A DNA stretch of 64,000 nucleotides from Aliivibrio fischeri (GTDB taxonomy: Bacteria; Pseudomonadota; Gammaproteobacteria; Enterobacterales; Vibrionaceae), in contig NZ_WOBR01000004.1 of NCBI RefSeq assembly GCF_009727955.1, positions 1,179,724 to 1,243,723 of the forward strand, given 5' to 3'. Position 1 is the first letter of the stretch, and every line of letters begins with the position of its first letter. Made by a program: the position numbers and the translations under genes. Below the pieces are notes generated by a model. That model saw only the letters and a program-made list of their open reading frames with translations. It did not search any database and had not been told where the DNA came from. Below are positions 1 through 9,006 of this stretch, piece by piece.

Positions 1-356
1 AACATGACACGCACTTTAACACCGCGATCTGCTGCGGCTAATAAGCGACTGGCAAGGTAATGTCCCGAGGCATCTGAGTTCCAAATATAATATTGAATAT
101 CAATGCTGTGCTCTGCTGTCTCAATTAATGCTAAACGTTGCGCTAATGCATCCCAACCAGAATCTTGCAGCAACACAGCACTGGTTTCTGGTGTTGAGAG
201 AGTTGGTTGGAAAGAAGTACTTAACTCAGAAAGCGAACTGCTTAATGGTGTTGATACCGATTCGTTCGTGTGTTCAATTTCATTAGGAAGCGAACCACAA
301 CCTGAAAGAATAGCGACAAAAAATAGAGCGATATGAATGCGTTTAAGCACTGACAT
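1..356 (-). CDS. Phospholipase D-family lipoprotein (cardiolipin synthase C-like), 5' part only
   Basis: The reading frame starts at an ATG at 356 and runs off the left edge, so only about 118 N-terminal residues are visible. The protein begins with a lipoprotein signal ending in L-S-G-C (Cys about residue 20). After a Ser/Thr-rich linker comes the segment SIDIQYYIWNSDASG, typical of the first half of PLD-superfamily ClsC/YmdC-like proteins. The catalytic HKD motifs would lie outside the window. Members of this family join or exchange phospholipid head groups at the membrane. The family is clear from the N-terminal motif. The exact activity cannot be judged from the fragment. Confidence 0.75.
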   Translation of the reverse strand, partial: MSVLKRIHIALFFVAILSGCGSLPNEIEHTNESVSTPLSSSLSELSTSFQPTLSTPETSAVLLQDSGWDALAQRLALIETAEHSIDIQYYIWNSDASGHYLASRLLAAADRGVKVRVM

Positions 357-398
357 TGAATAAACTTCCTTTGTTAATATTGAACAACCAATAATTCA

Positions 399-1631
399 TT
401 ATTGTTCTGTTTTAAGCCAAAAATCAGATAAGTCATCAAACAAATCATCGTTATCTAAAATACTGAGGTGGTTTTCATCATAACCCCGAATTTGCTCTGC
501 ATGCAGTTGAGCTTGACGTGATAACTGACTTGATAAATCAATCACACCATCATTACTGTCGGTATTAAACAAGTCACCCGAGTTATAGCCAAACGCTAAG
601 AAATGAGGCGTGTGAATTTTATCGTTATCCGTAAATAAATCAGCAATAAATTTACCGTCTGGATTTAAATCAACCCATGCAGGCATTACAACCGGTGAAT
701 ATTCAACACCTTGCTTGGCTGACCCTACCCCACCAAACGGTGAAGAAATGGTCGTAATGCTGTTTATAAAGTGACATAACTGACCAATACGACATTGGCG
801 CATACTATTAGCGACAATTAACCCGCCCATACTATGGGCAACAACATGCATTTGTTTGACCTTGTATTCAGTGGTCACTGTATGTAATAGGTTATTTAAC
901 CCTTTGGAGTTTAAAGACAACGATAAACCTGAAGGGTAATTAAAGACCCATATTTGGTATTTGGATTTGTCTATTTTTTCGATTAATGGCGCAAAATCTA
1001 ACGCCGTTGAATTGATACCATGAACAAATAAGATCGGGATTTTATTTGGGTCATATTCGGATAAGAAATAAAGCCCTGCATTATTTTCTAGAAGGAAGGT
1101 TAGAGGCTGCCACATACCAAGTTCGGCATTATCTTTCTCAAAAGGCGGATCCGTCAGGTTCACTACCGTACCGATATCAACAAGGTCTAATTCTATTTTT
1201 AATAATGAGGATAATGGACGATCAACAAAGGCTTTAGGAAGCGCTTTTTCATTAATACTTAAGGTAGTTTCTATTGTTGATTTGTCTTTATGATCACGAA
1301 GATTAATCACGCTGAATGCTTCATCAGCTTGGAGAGTTAGATCTTGATTTTTATCTTCAAAGACAAGCAGATAATGAACATCGTTCGACAGCTGTAATTT
1401 AATACTGTCGCTATCTATTATGCCGTCATAGCCATCCACTTCACTTTTATTGATATCTTTAATTTGTTCGATAACCACAGCAGAATCTGAAGTAGGCTGA
1501 TCTAAGATAAGTGTGTATTGATGCGTAATCGTATCAATGGCTTTCATTTCATGAGATAGGTTTTTAAAATTACTGCACCCCAATAAGATTGAGCTGAGTA
1601 ATAACACCGAAAATAATCGCCTCATTGTCAT
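399..1631 (-). CDS. Lipoprotein alpha/beta hydrolase (putative lipase/esterase)
   Basis: About 410 residues. The N-terminus is a lipoprotein signal with lipobox L-L-G-C, so the protein is probably membrane-anchored in the periplasm or outer membrane. The C-terminal half is an alpha/beta hydrolase: it has the oxyanion segment ILFVHGINSTALDF and the nucleophile elbow A-H-S-M-G-G, and ends with a plausible catalytic His in the DENHLSIL segment. The N-terminal about 190 residues are a beta-rich region I do not recognise. Three in-frame ATGs lie close together (1637, 1631, 1625). I chose 1631 because AAGGA sits five bases before it. The substrate is unknown. It is close to the partial PLD gene downstream on the same strand (43-bp gap), so the two may be cotranscribed. 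Confidence 0.75.
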   Translation of the reverse strand: MTMRRLFSVLLLSSILLGCSNFKNLSHEMKAIDTITHQYTLILDQPTSDSAVVIEQIKDINKSEVDGYDGIIDSDSIKLQLSNDVHYLLVFEDKNQDLTLQADEAFSVINLRDHKDKSTIETTLSINEKALPKAFVDRPLSSLLKIELDLVDIGTVVNLTDPPFEKDNAELGMWQPLTFLLENNAGLYFLSEYDPNKIPILFVHGINSTALDFAPLIEKIDKSKYQIWVFNYPSGLSLSLNSKGLNNLLHTVTTEYKVKQMHVVAHSMGGLIVANSMRQCRIGQLCHFINSITTISSPFGGVGSAKQGVEYSPVVMPAWVDLNPDGKFIADLFTDNDKIHTPHFLAFGYNSGDLFNTDSNDGVIDLSSQLSRQAQLHAEQIRGYDENHLSILDNDDLFDDLSDFWLKTEQ

Positions 1632-1656
1632 CTTCATCCTTAAATTGACGTGCTGA

Positions 1657-1817
1657 ATACCAATCCGAATAAGTAACGCTCAGATAATTGCGCAGGAAAA
1701 ATGGATTAAAACAAGGCATAAATTGCAATAACTAGCGGGTCTAATTATAAAATTTATAACGCAGTTATAATTCATTTTAACAAGCAAGAATGAGCCGTTA
1801 TTTGTTTGGATTGGTAT
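1657..1817. mobile_element. MITE-like imperfect palindrome with about 27-bp terminal inverted repeats
   Basis: The left end (1657-1684) begins ATACCAATCC and the right end (1790-1817) is its inverted counterpart, ending GGATTGGTAT. Over about 27 bases the two ends differ at only a handful of positions. The inverted similarity continues inward (AAAATG-ATTA-AAC and ATAAATT blocks), so nearly the whole 161 bp can fold on itself. It carries no coding sequence. A TA dinucleotide at each end could be the target duplication typical of Tc1/IS630-type MITEs. It fills most of the gap between the divergent hydrolase and radD genes, and may supply promoter or RNA structure to either. Confidence 0.6.
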
Positions 1818-1897
1818 ACATCTTAGCAAGAAAACAAAGAGTAATCTTATATATTCTGATATGATGCCTTTTTGCCTTAACCACTGTTTATATATCC

Positions 1898-3622
1898 ATG
1901 TATACGTTACGACCTTATCAACAAGATTCTGTAAAAGCTGTTATCCATTATTTCCGAAAACACACGACACCTGCGGTTCTTGTGTTGCCTACGGGTGCAG
2001 GAAAAAGCTTAGTAATTGCAGAACTAGCGCGAATTGCAAAAGGTCGTGTGTTGGTACTTGCTCACGTTAAAGAGCTTGTTGAACAAAACCATGCGAAATA
2101 TGAAGGCTATGGCCTAGAGGGGGCTATTTTCTCTGCTGGCTTAGGAAGAAAAGAGACCGATAAGCAAGTGGTGTTCGCCTCTGTTCAATCTGTGGTTCGT
2201 AATCTTGATGAATTTAAAGATCAATTTTCTTTACTGGTTATTGATGAATGTCACCGTGTGCCAGATAACAAAGACACCAGCTATCGTAAAGTTATTGAGC
2301 ACTTACAAACCCAAAACTCAGGTATAAAAGTACTTGGCCTTACTGCCACCCCTTACCGTTTAGGAATTGGTTGGATTTATCAGTATCACACTCGTGGACA
2401 GGTAAAAACCGATACGCCTCGCTTTTTCCGTGATTGTATTTTTGAACTCCCTATTCAATATCTATTAGATGAAGGGTTCTTAACCCCTGCAAAACTCTTG
2501 GATGCACCAGTATTAAGTTATGACTTCTCACAGTTAAAACCGGCTTCTACTGGTAAGTACAAAGAGTCAGAATTGGATTTGGTGATTGAAGAATCAAAAC
2601 GTGCGACGCCACAAATCGTTCAGCAAATTGTGGAATACGCTAAAGACAGAAAAGGCGTGATGATCTTTGCTGCTACCGTTCGCCATGCTCAAGAGATCCT
2701 TTCTTTATTGCCACCAACCGAGTCTGAATTGGTTATTGGTGATACTAAATTAGCAGATCGTGATGCCATCATTCAACGGTTTAAAAACCAAGAAACGAAA
2801 TTTTTAGTGAATGTGTCGGTATTAACCACGGGCTTTGATGCGCCTCATGTTGATTTAATCGCAATTTTACGCCCAACAGAATCGGTGAGTTTATATCAAC
2901 AAATTGTTGGTCGTGGGCTTCGTCTTGCTGAAGGTAAAACCGAGTGTACGGTCTTAGATTATGCAGGTAACTGTTATGATTTATATCAGCCAGAAGTTGG
3001 CGACCCGAAACCTGATAGCAATAGTGAAATCATTACTATCCCCTGCCCAGCTTGCGGCTTCAATAATAATTTCTGGGGCAAGTTAGACAGTAACGGCTTT
3101 TTACTTGAGCATTTTGGCCGTCGCTGCCAAGGTTATTTTGAAGATGACGAAGGCACACGTGAAGAATGTGGTTATCGTTTTAGAGCCAAATATTGTAATG
3201 AATGCGGCGCTGATAATGATATAGCAGCTCGTGTATGTCATGAATGCGATGCCATTTTAGTTGATCCAGATAAGAAGCTGAAAGAAGCCCTGAAACTAAA
3301 AGATGCACGGATCTTAAATTGTATCGACCTGACATTAACCGCAGGAAAAAATCAATTTAATAAACCACAAATAAAAGTCACCTATTTTGGGGATGATGAT
3401 TCTGAAATTCATGAAGTGTGGCAATTAGCGACCAAAAAACAGAAAGAGCTATTCTTAAAGAGTTTTGTTCGTCCGCACCTTGTTGATAGACATCGTCCGT
3501 TTGAAGAAACAGCGGCAACAAAAATCGCGAACAACCAACACCGTTTTCGTCCACCTAGCTTTGTGATTGCTCGTAAGCAAGGTAAGTTTTGGTCCATTCG
3601 CGACAAAATATTTGAAGAGTAA
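1898..3622 (+). CDS. radD: RadD/YejH superfamily 2 DNA-repair helicase
   Basis: 574 residues, close to the usual length of about 586. An SF2 helicase core is visible: Walker A P-T-G-A-G-K-S at residues 31-37, the DECH box at 116-119, motif III G-L-T-A-T-P, and the C-terminal Q-I-V-G-R-G-L-R motif VI. After the helicase core is a cysteine-rich zinc-binding region (CPACGF, CNECGAD, CHECD), the arrangement of E. coli RadD (YejH), to which long segments look nearly identical from memory. RadD takes part in recovery from double-strand breaks and processing of recombination intermediates with RecA and SSB. It is monocistronic and divergent from the lipoprotein hydrolase. Confidence 0.93.
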   Translation: MYTLRPYQQDSVKAVIHYFRKHTTPAVLVLPTGAGKSLVIAELARIAKGRVLVLAHVKELVEQNHAKYEGYGLEGAIFSAGLGRKETDKQVVFASVQSVVRNLDEFKDQFSLLVIDECHRVPDNKDTSYRKVIEHLQTQNSGIKVLGLTATPYRLGIGWIYQYHTRGQVKTDTPRFFRDCIFELPIQYLLDEGFLTPAKLLDAPVLSYDFSQLKPASTGKYKESELDLVIEESKRATPQIVQQIVEYAKDRKGVMIFAATVRHAQEILSLLPPTESELVIGDTKLADRDAIIQRFKNQETKFLVNVSVLTTGFDAPHVDLIAILRPTESVSLYQQIVGRGLRLAEGKTECTVLDYAGNCYDLYQPEVGDPKPDSNSEIITIPCPACGFNNNFWGKLDSNGFLLEHFGRRCQGYFEDDEGTREECGYRFRAKYCNECGADNDIAARVCHECDAILVDPDKKLKEALKLKDARILNCIDLTLTAGKNQFNKPQIKVTYFGDDDSEIHEVWQLATKKQKELFLKSFVRPHLVDRHRPFEETAATKIANNQHRFRPPSFVIARKQGKFWSIRDKIFEE

Positions 3623-3639
3623 ACGTTTTTAAAACACGA

Positions 3640-4065
3640 TTACCATAGAGAACGATAACTCATATGACATGAGCGGCATTGAGAATAAGCACCACTTAGC
3701 GCTTCTCTTGCTGCTTGTTCATTTTTATTTTTCGCCGCTTTATCTAATAATTGAAACTGCTCTGCAAGTACGGTGAACTTCTCTTCAAACTCTGGCTTTT
3801 GTTGCCAAATTTTTGTTCTTGCTCGGCTGTTATCTGCACTGCCTTCTGGAAACAGTGTTTTTTGCTCTTGTACCGTTAAGTATGCACTCTTAGCTAATGG
3901 TATAATTTTGTCCCATTCAACGACTTCATTATCAAACGCTTCATCCAATTGATCGGCAGTTGCGTCTAAGTGCTGAAAGTTATCTTGTCGTTGTTCAATT
4001 TCACTTGAAAAGTCATTGGCCATTAAAGAACAAGAAAATAGACCTAATATCGCTATTTTTTTCAT
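3640..4065 (-). CDS. Small periplasmic c-type cytochrome (cytochrome c'/b562-like)
   Basis: 141 residues with a signal peptide (MKKIAILGLFSCSLMA) for Sec export. The only haem motif is C-R-S-C-H at residues 130-134, just before the C-terminus. The rest is predicted to be helical with charged stretches. A single CxxCH at the very end of a four-helix protein is the layout of cytochrome c' and the related cytochrome b562 fold, so I assign that family. The redox partner and function (electron shuttle, gas sensing) cannot be told from sequence. The gene converges on radD with only 17 bp between them. Confidence 0.7.
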   Translation of the reverse strand: MKKIAILGLFSCSLMANDFSSEIEQRQDNFQHLDATADQLDEAFDNEVVEWDKIIPLAKSAYLTVQEQKTLFPEGSADNSRARTKIWQQKPEFEEKFTVLAEQFQLLDKAAKNKNEQAAREALSGAYSQCRSCHMSYRSLW

Positions 4066-4144
4066 ATCAACTCCATTTGATTTGATGGTATCAGCTTTTA
4101 AAAGCTAGATTAGCAAATTCTCTTAGTAAATTCACTAAAATAGG

Positions 4145-4173
4145 TTGTGAGTTAACCAAGTGAATGCTATTAT
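4145..4173 (+). promoter_or_regulatory. Sigma-70 promoter of rplY
   Basis: TTGTGA at 4145-4150, a 17-base spacer and TATTAT at 4168-4173 give a good match to the sigma-70 consensus upstream of rplY. The expected 5' leader of about 80 bases contains a small hairpin (CGTTT-TTCG-AAACG, 4181-4194). Confidence 0.6.
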
Positions 4174-4263
4174 CCGCGCTCGTTTTTCGAAACGAAAAGT
4201 CTGTTAAGTTAGGTCGCTAAGCTTAATGGCATTTATTTATTTTACTATTTGAGAGTAAAGACT

Positions 4264-4542
4264 ATGAAATTTGAAGCAGTAGTACGTACTGAACAAGGTA
4301 AGGGTGCGAGCCGCCGCCTTCGTCACGCTGGTAAATTCCCTGCAATCGTTTACGGTGGCAACGAAGCTCCAGTATCAATCGAACTAATCCACTCTGATGT
4401 TATCAACCAAATGGATAAGCCTGAGTTTTACGAAGCAATCGAGCTAGTAATCAATGGCGCTACTGTTAAGGTTAAACCGCAAGACGTTCAACGTCACGCG
4501 TTTAAGCCTAAAGTTGAGCACATGGACTTCATCCGCATCTAA
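4264..4542 (+). CDS. rplY: 50S ribosomal protein L25
   Basis: 92 residues, matching the short (E. coli-type) L25 of about 94 residues rather than the long CTC form. It contains [11 protein letters not shown] near the N-terminus and the PQDVQRH segment, both conserved in L25. L25 binds 5S rRNA in the large subunit. An upstream in-frame TTG at 4249 is possible, but the ATG at 4264 fits the family's N-terminus ([12 protein letters not shown]) and has GAGAG upstream. It is a single gene with its own promoter and a downstream terminator. Confidence 0.95.
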   Translation: MKFEAVVRTEQGKGASRRLRHAGKFPAIVYGGNEAPVSIELIHSDVINQMDKPEFYEAIELVINGATVKVKPQDVQRHAFKPKVEHMDFIRI

Positions 4543-4608
4543 TTCGAGTCTGTTTTACTCTTTTGCATTATTGCTATTTCTTTCTTACCAATTGAAATAA
4601 CAAACCCT

Positions 4609-4644
4609 TTAAAGCCCTGATATTACCAGTATCGGGGCTTTAAT
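4609..4644 (+). terminator. Rho-independent terminator of rplY
   Basis: The stem AAAGCCCTGATA pairs with TATCGGGGCTTT across a 7-base loop, followed by a short T-containing tail. It lies 67 bp after the rplY stop codon. Confidence 0.7.
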
Positions 4645-4773
4645 CTATCTGGTACTTTGTTTTTTTACTTTCCCCCCTCCAATTTATTCACCTAAAATAT
4701 CATTCGACCCCTGTTCATATCACAGTCTTATTTTTAAAACACAAACTAATTGAACACCGTTTTTTACGTACAT

Positions 4774-4804
4774 TTGACATTAGGCATTTTTAAATTTCTA
4801 TACT
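4774..4804 (+). promoter_or_regulatory. Candidate promoter of the META lipoprotein gene
   Basis: A perfect TTGACA (4774-4779) is followed after 19 bases by TATACT (4799-4804). The spacer is two bases longer than ideal, so this is tentative. Confidence 0.45.
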
Positions 4805-4855
4805 AAAATGAATTGAATATTAGGTAGTTCCTAATAAATCTCTCTAGGAGTTAAA

Positions 4856-5299
4856 ATGAAAAAATTATTAGTTGCTGTATCTCTTCCTGTTTTAATGGCT
4901 GCTTGTGCGAGCAATGGTGATAACAACACTGACGCACAAATCTCTGCAGACATGCTTCAACACCACAACTGGCAGTTAACTCAAGTTGATGGTAAAGACA
5001 TCGCTACTCCAGAAAAAATGGAAGCGCCACGTCTTGAAATCGGCGAAAAGATGACAGCAAATGGTAATGCAGGCTGTAACAACTTCTTTGGCCAAGCTGA
5101 GCTAAATGAAGAAGGTCAATTCCGCATTGAGAAAATGGGAATGACAATGAAAATGTGTATGGGTGATGTGATGACAACAGAACAAGCTGTGTCTAGCACT
5201 CTATCTACTTGGAGTGACATTACACTAACTAAAGAAGGTCTTATCCTTAAAGGCCAAGAGCACGAGCTAACTTTCACACTACGTGACTGGGTAAACTAA
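4856..5299 (+). CDS. META-domain (HslJ-like) lipoprotein
   Basis: 147 residues. The N-terminal signal ends in the lipobox L-M-A-A-C, so the mature protein is probably lipid-anchored. The body matches the META/HslJ fold: the opening HNWQLTQVDGKDI, the central NGNAGCNNFFGQ and the later MGMTMKMCMGD are the classic landmarks of this family. E. coli HslJ is a heat-inducible outer-membrane-associated protein linked to novobiocin resistance. The molecular role is poorly defined. A clear ribosome binding site (TAGGAG) precedes the ATG. Confidence 0.85.
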   Translation: MKKLLVAVSLPVLMAACASNGDNNTDAQISADMLQHHNWQLTQVDGKDIATPEKMEAPRLEIGEKMTANGNAGCNNFFGQAELNEEGQFRIEKMGMTMKMCMGDVMTTEQAVSSTLSTWSDITLTKEGLILKGQEHELTFTLRDWVN

Positions 5300-5319
5300 T
5301 TTAGCTTTGCTTTTTAAAG

Positions 5320-5356
5320 ACACAAAAAAACCGGTGAATTTCTTCACCGGTTTTTT
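5320..5356. terminator. Bidirectional terminator between the META lipoprotein gene and the APE operon
   Basis: The stem AAAAACCGGTGAA / TTCACCGGTTTTT is flanked by A- and T-runs, so it can stop transcription from both sides. It closes the long minus-strand APE operon that ends at 5379. Confidence 0.8.
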
Positions 5357-5378
5357 ATTATTTATTATTTAGGTAGCG

Positions 5379-6614
5379 CTACTCTTCAGTCCAACGCTTA
5401 AAGATAAGTGATGTGTTAATACCACCAAAAGCAAAGTTGTTACTCATGATGTAATCACATTCAATCTCACGGCCTGTGCCTGTAATGTAATCTAGCTTAC
5501 CGCAACGCTCATCTACATGGTTTAAATTCAATGTTGGGCTAAACCAGTTATTACGCATCATCTCAATAGATAACCACGCTTCAATCGCACCACATGCACC
5601 CAATGTATGACCGAAATAAGACTTCAATGAACTGATTGGCATCGATGATCCAAATACGTTTTCTGTTGCTGTACTTTCGGCAATATCACCACGTTCTGTC
5701 GCTGTACCGTGTGCCGAGACATAACCAATTTTCTCTGGTGCTAAATTGGCATCTTTTAATGACATTTCCATACACAGTTGCATGGTTTCCATTTGAGGTT
5801 GCGTTACATGGGCAGCATCACAGTTACTCGCAAAACCAACTAACTCAGCGTAAATTGTTGCGCCACGAGCTTTAGCGTGCTCATATTCTTCAAGAACTAA
5901 AGCACCTGCGCCTTCACCAATAACAAGACCATCACGATCTTGATCATATGGGCTTGGGGATGTTTTTGGCGCATCATTTTTTAAGCTTGTTGCAAATAAG
6001 GTATCAAATACCGCTGATTCTGTTGGGCATAACTCTTCAGCACCACCTGCAACCATTGCGGTTTGATAACCGTGTTTGATCGCTTCATAAGCGTAACCAA
6101 TGGCTTGGCTGCCTGATGTACATGCGCTGCTTGTCGGAATAACTCGGCCACGTAAACCAAAGAATAAACCTACGTTAACAGCAGCGGTATGCGGCATCAT
6201 TTGCACATAGGTTGTTGCCGTAATAGCACGAGTTGATTTCTCATTAAGCATCACACCAAAGGCACCAACGGCATCGGTAGATCCTGTTGAAGAACCAAAG
6301 GCAATACCTGTTTGTCCATTGGTTAAGATGTCATTACCGATTAAACCACTTTGCTCTAAGGCTTGCTCTGAAGCAACGGTAGATAGCAAAGAAACGCGCC
6401 CCATAGAGCGAATTTTCTTGCGGGTATAATGTTTTGGTAATGTGAAGTCATCAATCGGTGCTGCTAGCTTAGTATTAAGGCCATCATAGACTTCAAAGCT
6501 TGGCATGTACTGAGTGGCATTTTCACATTTACGTAGGTTTTCGCCTACGGTGTTCCAATCGCTACCTAAAGCGGTAACACCTGACATACCGGTTACAACT
6601 ACGCGACGACTCAT
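5379..6614 (-). CDS. apeR: Beta-ketoacyl-ACP synthase (ApeR-type) of the aryl polyene cluster
   Basis: 411 residues, FabF-like. The catalytic triad of decarboxylating ketosynthases is complete: Cys165 (in TSSACTSG), His302 (AHGTATERGD) and His336 (YFGHTLGA). It condenses malonyl-ACP with an acyl chain. In the characterised Xenorhabdus APE system the ketosynthase at this position acts as a separate homodimer beside the ApeO:ApeC pair. That role is inferred here from gene order. The start codon overlaps the stop of the ketoreductase gene by four bases (ATGA), indicating translational coupling. It is the last gene of the operon. Confidence 0.88.
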   Translation of the reverse strand: MSRRVVVTGMSGVTALGSDWNTVGENLRKCENATQYMPSFEVYDGLNTKLAAPIDDFTLPKHYTRKKIRSMGRVSLLSTVASEQALEQSGLIGNDILTNGQTGIAFGSSTGSTDAVGAFGVMLNEKSTRAITATTYVQMMPHTAAVNVGLFFGLRGRVIPTSSACTSGSQAIGYAYEAIKHGYQTAMVAGGAEELCPTESAVFDTLFATSLKNDAPKTSPSPYDQDRDGLVIGEGAGALVLEEYEHAKARGATIYAELVGFASNCDAAHVTQPQMETMQLCMEMSLKDANLAPEKIGYVSAHGTATERGDIAESTATENVFGSSMPISSLKSYFGHTLGACGAIEAWLSIEMMRNNWFSPTLNLNHVDERCGKLDYITGTGREIECDYIMSNNFAFGGINTSLIFKRWTEE

Positions 6615-7336
6615 ACTAAACCACCATTGATTGAAATTACTTGGCGAGTAACATAACCCGCAACATCTGACATTAAGTAACTTACTAAACCTGCTACTTC
6701 TTCTGGCTCACCCATTCTACGAAGTGGTACTTGTGGTAATGCATGTTCTTTTACATGCTCATCAACCATACCAGTATCAATTAAGCCAGGTGCAACACAG
6801 TTTACTGTGATTTTTCGTTTTGCTAGCTCTAAAGCAAGAGATTTGGTTGCACCAATGACGCCTGCTTTTGCAGCGCTGTAATTCGTTTGACCACGGTTAC
6901 CCATGATGCCAGATACTGATGCAAGCGTCACAATTCGACCGCCTTTTCGCTTCTGAACCATTGGCATAACACAAGGGTGAAGTACGTTATAAAAACTGTC
7001 TAAATTGGTGTGAATTACGCCATCCCACTCTTCTTCTGTCATCGCAGGGAAAGCGGTGTCACGAGTAATTCCAGCATTACTTACCACGCCATAATATGCA
7101 CCATGAGTTTCAATATCACTCTCAAGAGTTTCTTTACATTGTGCACGGTCACTAATATCAAACTGAATTAAGCGCCCTTCACCACCATTTCCTTCAATGG
7201 TTGCGAGTGTCGCTTCGGCACCGGCTTTATCACTCATATAGTGAACAACAACATAAAAGCCATCTTTTGCTAATTGTTCTGAAATTGCGCGACCGATGCC
7301 CTTACTGGCGCCTGTCACTAATACTTGTCTTTTCAT
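6611..7336 (-). CDS. apeQ: 3-oxoacyl-ACP reductase (ApeQ, FabG-like)
   Basis: 241 residues, a short-chain dehydrogenase with the NADP-binding TGASKGIG motif (residues 8-15), the NAG motif (87-89), and the catalytic Ser140, Tyr153 and Lys157 (N-Y-S-A-A-K). It reduces the beta-keto group after each condensation, so that dehydration can leave a double bond in the polyene. It sits between the dehydratase and ketosynthase genes of the APE operon. No enoyl reductase gene is seen in the operon, as expected for a fully conjugated product. Confidence 0.9.
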   Translation of the reverse strand: MKRQVLVTGASKGIGRAISEQLAKDGFYVVVHYMSDKAGAEATLATIEGNGGEGRLIQFDISDRAQCKETLESDIETHGAYYGVVSNAGITRDTAFPAMTEEEWDGVIHTNLDSFYNVLHPCVMPMVQKRKGGRIVTLASVSGIMGNRGQTNYSAAKAGVIGATKSLALELAKRKITVNCVAPGLIDTGMVDEHVKEHALPQVPLRRMGEPEEVAGLVSYLMSDVAGYVTRQVISINGGLV

Positions 7337-7352
7337 GATGTCCTCTACTGCT

Positions 7353-7814
7353 TTACTGCTTTGGCGTTAAGAGCTCTTCTAATTTTTCTTCTGTTGGCAC
7401 AAATACATTCAATTGACTTGATGCCAGTTGTTGTCCTTTGTGCTCAATATAACAACTGAATACGGCCATGCCATTATTCTCTAACACTTGCTCTACAAAA
7501 ATGTCGAGTGTGTCGCCTTGTTGAAATTCACTGCACTGCGCTTGATATTTACGGCTGCCAAGCAAAAAGCCTATTGGTGACTTATTGCCTTTTTTCCATG
7601 CATGGTAGCCAGACCAACCCGCAATACTTTGTGCCATGAACTCAATACCTACCCAAGCAGGAATTGTTTTAGTTTCATGGTTAAAAAATACATTATTCTC
7701 ACTGATTGTCACCTGACAATGAATGGATAACTCTCCCACCTCAATCAATTCATCAACCAGAGCTAATGGAGTATCATGGGGCAAAAGGTCGATTAAAGGA
7801 GGAATACTACTCAT
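7353..7814 (-). CDS. apeP: Hotdog-fold 3-hydroxyacyl-ACP dehydratase subunit (ApeP)
   Basis: 153 residues from the ATG at 7814, which shares its A with the stop of the upstream ketosynthase gene (TGATG). This is why I prefer it to the upstream in-frame start at 7823. The fold is FabZ-like: I-P-P-L-I-D-L-L-P-H-D near the start and G-I-E-F-M-A-Q, whose Glu is in the position of the FabZ catalytic acid. The usual GHFPxxPxxPG histidine motif is altered. ApeP is known in Xenorhabdus to work as a heterodimer with ApeI, which here has the complementary histidine motif (16269-16643). Confidence 0.82.
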   Translation of the reverse strand: MSSIPPLIDLLPHDTPLALVDELIEVGELSIHCQVTISENNVFFNHETKTIPAWVGIEFMAQSIAGWSGYHAWKKGNKSPIGFLLGSRKYQAQCSEFQQGDTLDIFVEQVLENNGMAVFSCYIEHKGQQLASSQLNVFVPTEEKLEELLTPKQ

Positions 7815-9001
7815 CAAATACATCCAAAAATTAAACTGATGTTGTTACCACCAAAGGCAAATGAATTACTAATAACGGCTCTTTTGGTTAACGCCTGATC
7901 GACCACTAACTGAATATCAGCGAGTGCATCATCTTTGTGTCCGTCATTAATTTGCTTAGGTAGTGGTAAATTATATTTTAAAATATGCCAACAAATGCTC
8001 GCCTCAATAATGCCTGCAGCACCTAATGTATGACCCGTTAACGGCTTTGTTGAACTCACAGGTACAGAGTCACCAAATACAGCATGAACCGCTTTAGATT
8101 CCATCGCATCATTCAACGGCGTAGCAGTTCCGTGAGCATTGATATAACCAATATCTTCTGGCGTTAAGCCTGCATCATTAAGCGCTTTGTTCATCGCTTC
8201 AATCGCTCCTTTCCCTTCTGGGTGTGGCGCTGAAATATGGTGAGCATCCGAACTGTCTCCTGCTCCTAGTAGAGCAATTGGATCATCAGAGTCTTTTTGC
8301 TCTGCACTTAACAACATATACGCACTCGCTTCACCAATGTTTATCCCTTTTCGATTAGGACTAAACGGCAAACAATACTCATTTGATAATGCTTCTAGAC
8401 TATTGAATCCATTAAGCGTTAAACGGCATAAACTGTCTGTTCCACCGATAATTACTGCATCAACAAACCCTGCTTTTAGTAAACGCTTTGCTGATAAGAA
8501 AATACGACCACTTGAGGAGCAAGCGGTTGAAATAGCATACGTTGGTCCATCGATATTAAGGTATTGAGCAATAAAATCTGCAGGGTTTCCTAGCTCTTGC
8601 TGTTTATAGCTATAACCAGAAGGAAATTCACCTTGCTCCATCTTCTCTTTTAAAGCGACTTCACCATCAGAGATCCCTGAGGTACTTGTGCCAACAATAA
8701 CAGCAATACGATCTGAACCGTATTTCTCTTTTACGGCTTTAATTTGGGGTTCGATTTGCTGTAAAGCTGACAGAACTAGCTGATTATTTCTTGTATCCCA
8801 ATGAGACAAATGCTCAGGAACTAAAGGCAATTCACCTAATGCCTTACCAACTACTGTTGCTTTACCATCATTGAGCCAACCGGTCTCTTTATGCATTGAT
8901 GGTGCTTTATTTCCACTCAATACTTGATGGATTTCATCAACCTCTTTACCCATGGCTGAATGTGAGCCACACGCATGTATATATAAAGGAAAGTCACTCA
9001 T
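7814..9001 (-). CDS. apeO: Beta-ketoacyl-ACP synthase (ApeO-type)
   Basis: 395 residues with a complete ketosynthase active site: Cys161 (STACSSSG), His290 (NAHGTATPLND) and His324 (LTGHTLGAAG). It is related to FabF/FabB. In studied APE pathways this enzyme pairs with the shorter ApeC protein, as a KS with a chain-length-factor-like partner, and performs the repeated elongations. Here the partner is encoded at the far end of the operon (19917-20645). The pairing is inferred from the family and gene order. Confidence 0.87.
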   Translation of the reverse strand: MSDFPLYIHACGSHSAMGKEVDEIHQVLSGNKAPSMHKETGWLNDGKATVVGKALGELPLVPEHLSHWDTRNNQLVLSALQQIEPQIKAVKEKYGSDRIAVIVGTSTSGISDGEVALKEKMEQGEFPSGYSYKQQELGNPADFIAQYLNIDGPTYAISTACSSSGRIFLSAKRLLKAGFVDAVIIGGTDSLCRLTLNGFNSLEALSNEYCLPFSPNRKGINIGEASAYMLLSAEQKDSDDPIALLGAGDSSDAHHISAPHPEGKGAIEAMNKALNDAGLTPEDIGYINAHGTATPLNDAMESKAVHAVFGDSVPVSSTKPLTGHTLGAAGIIEASICWHILKYNLPLPKQINDGHKDDALADIQLVVDQALTKRAVISNSFAFGGNNISLIFGCI

Positions 9002-9006
9002 TTAAT

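Larger units (their letters stand above)
4543..4855. other. Intergenic region between rplY and the META lipoprotein gene
   Basis: 313 bp without a credible gene. It holds the rplY terminator (4609-4642) and an upstream promoter candidate for the next gene. The stretch 4660-4770 is AT-rich and shows nothing I can name. Confidence 0.6.
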
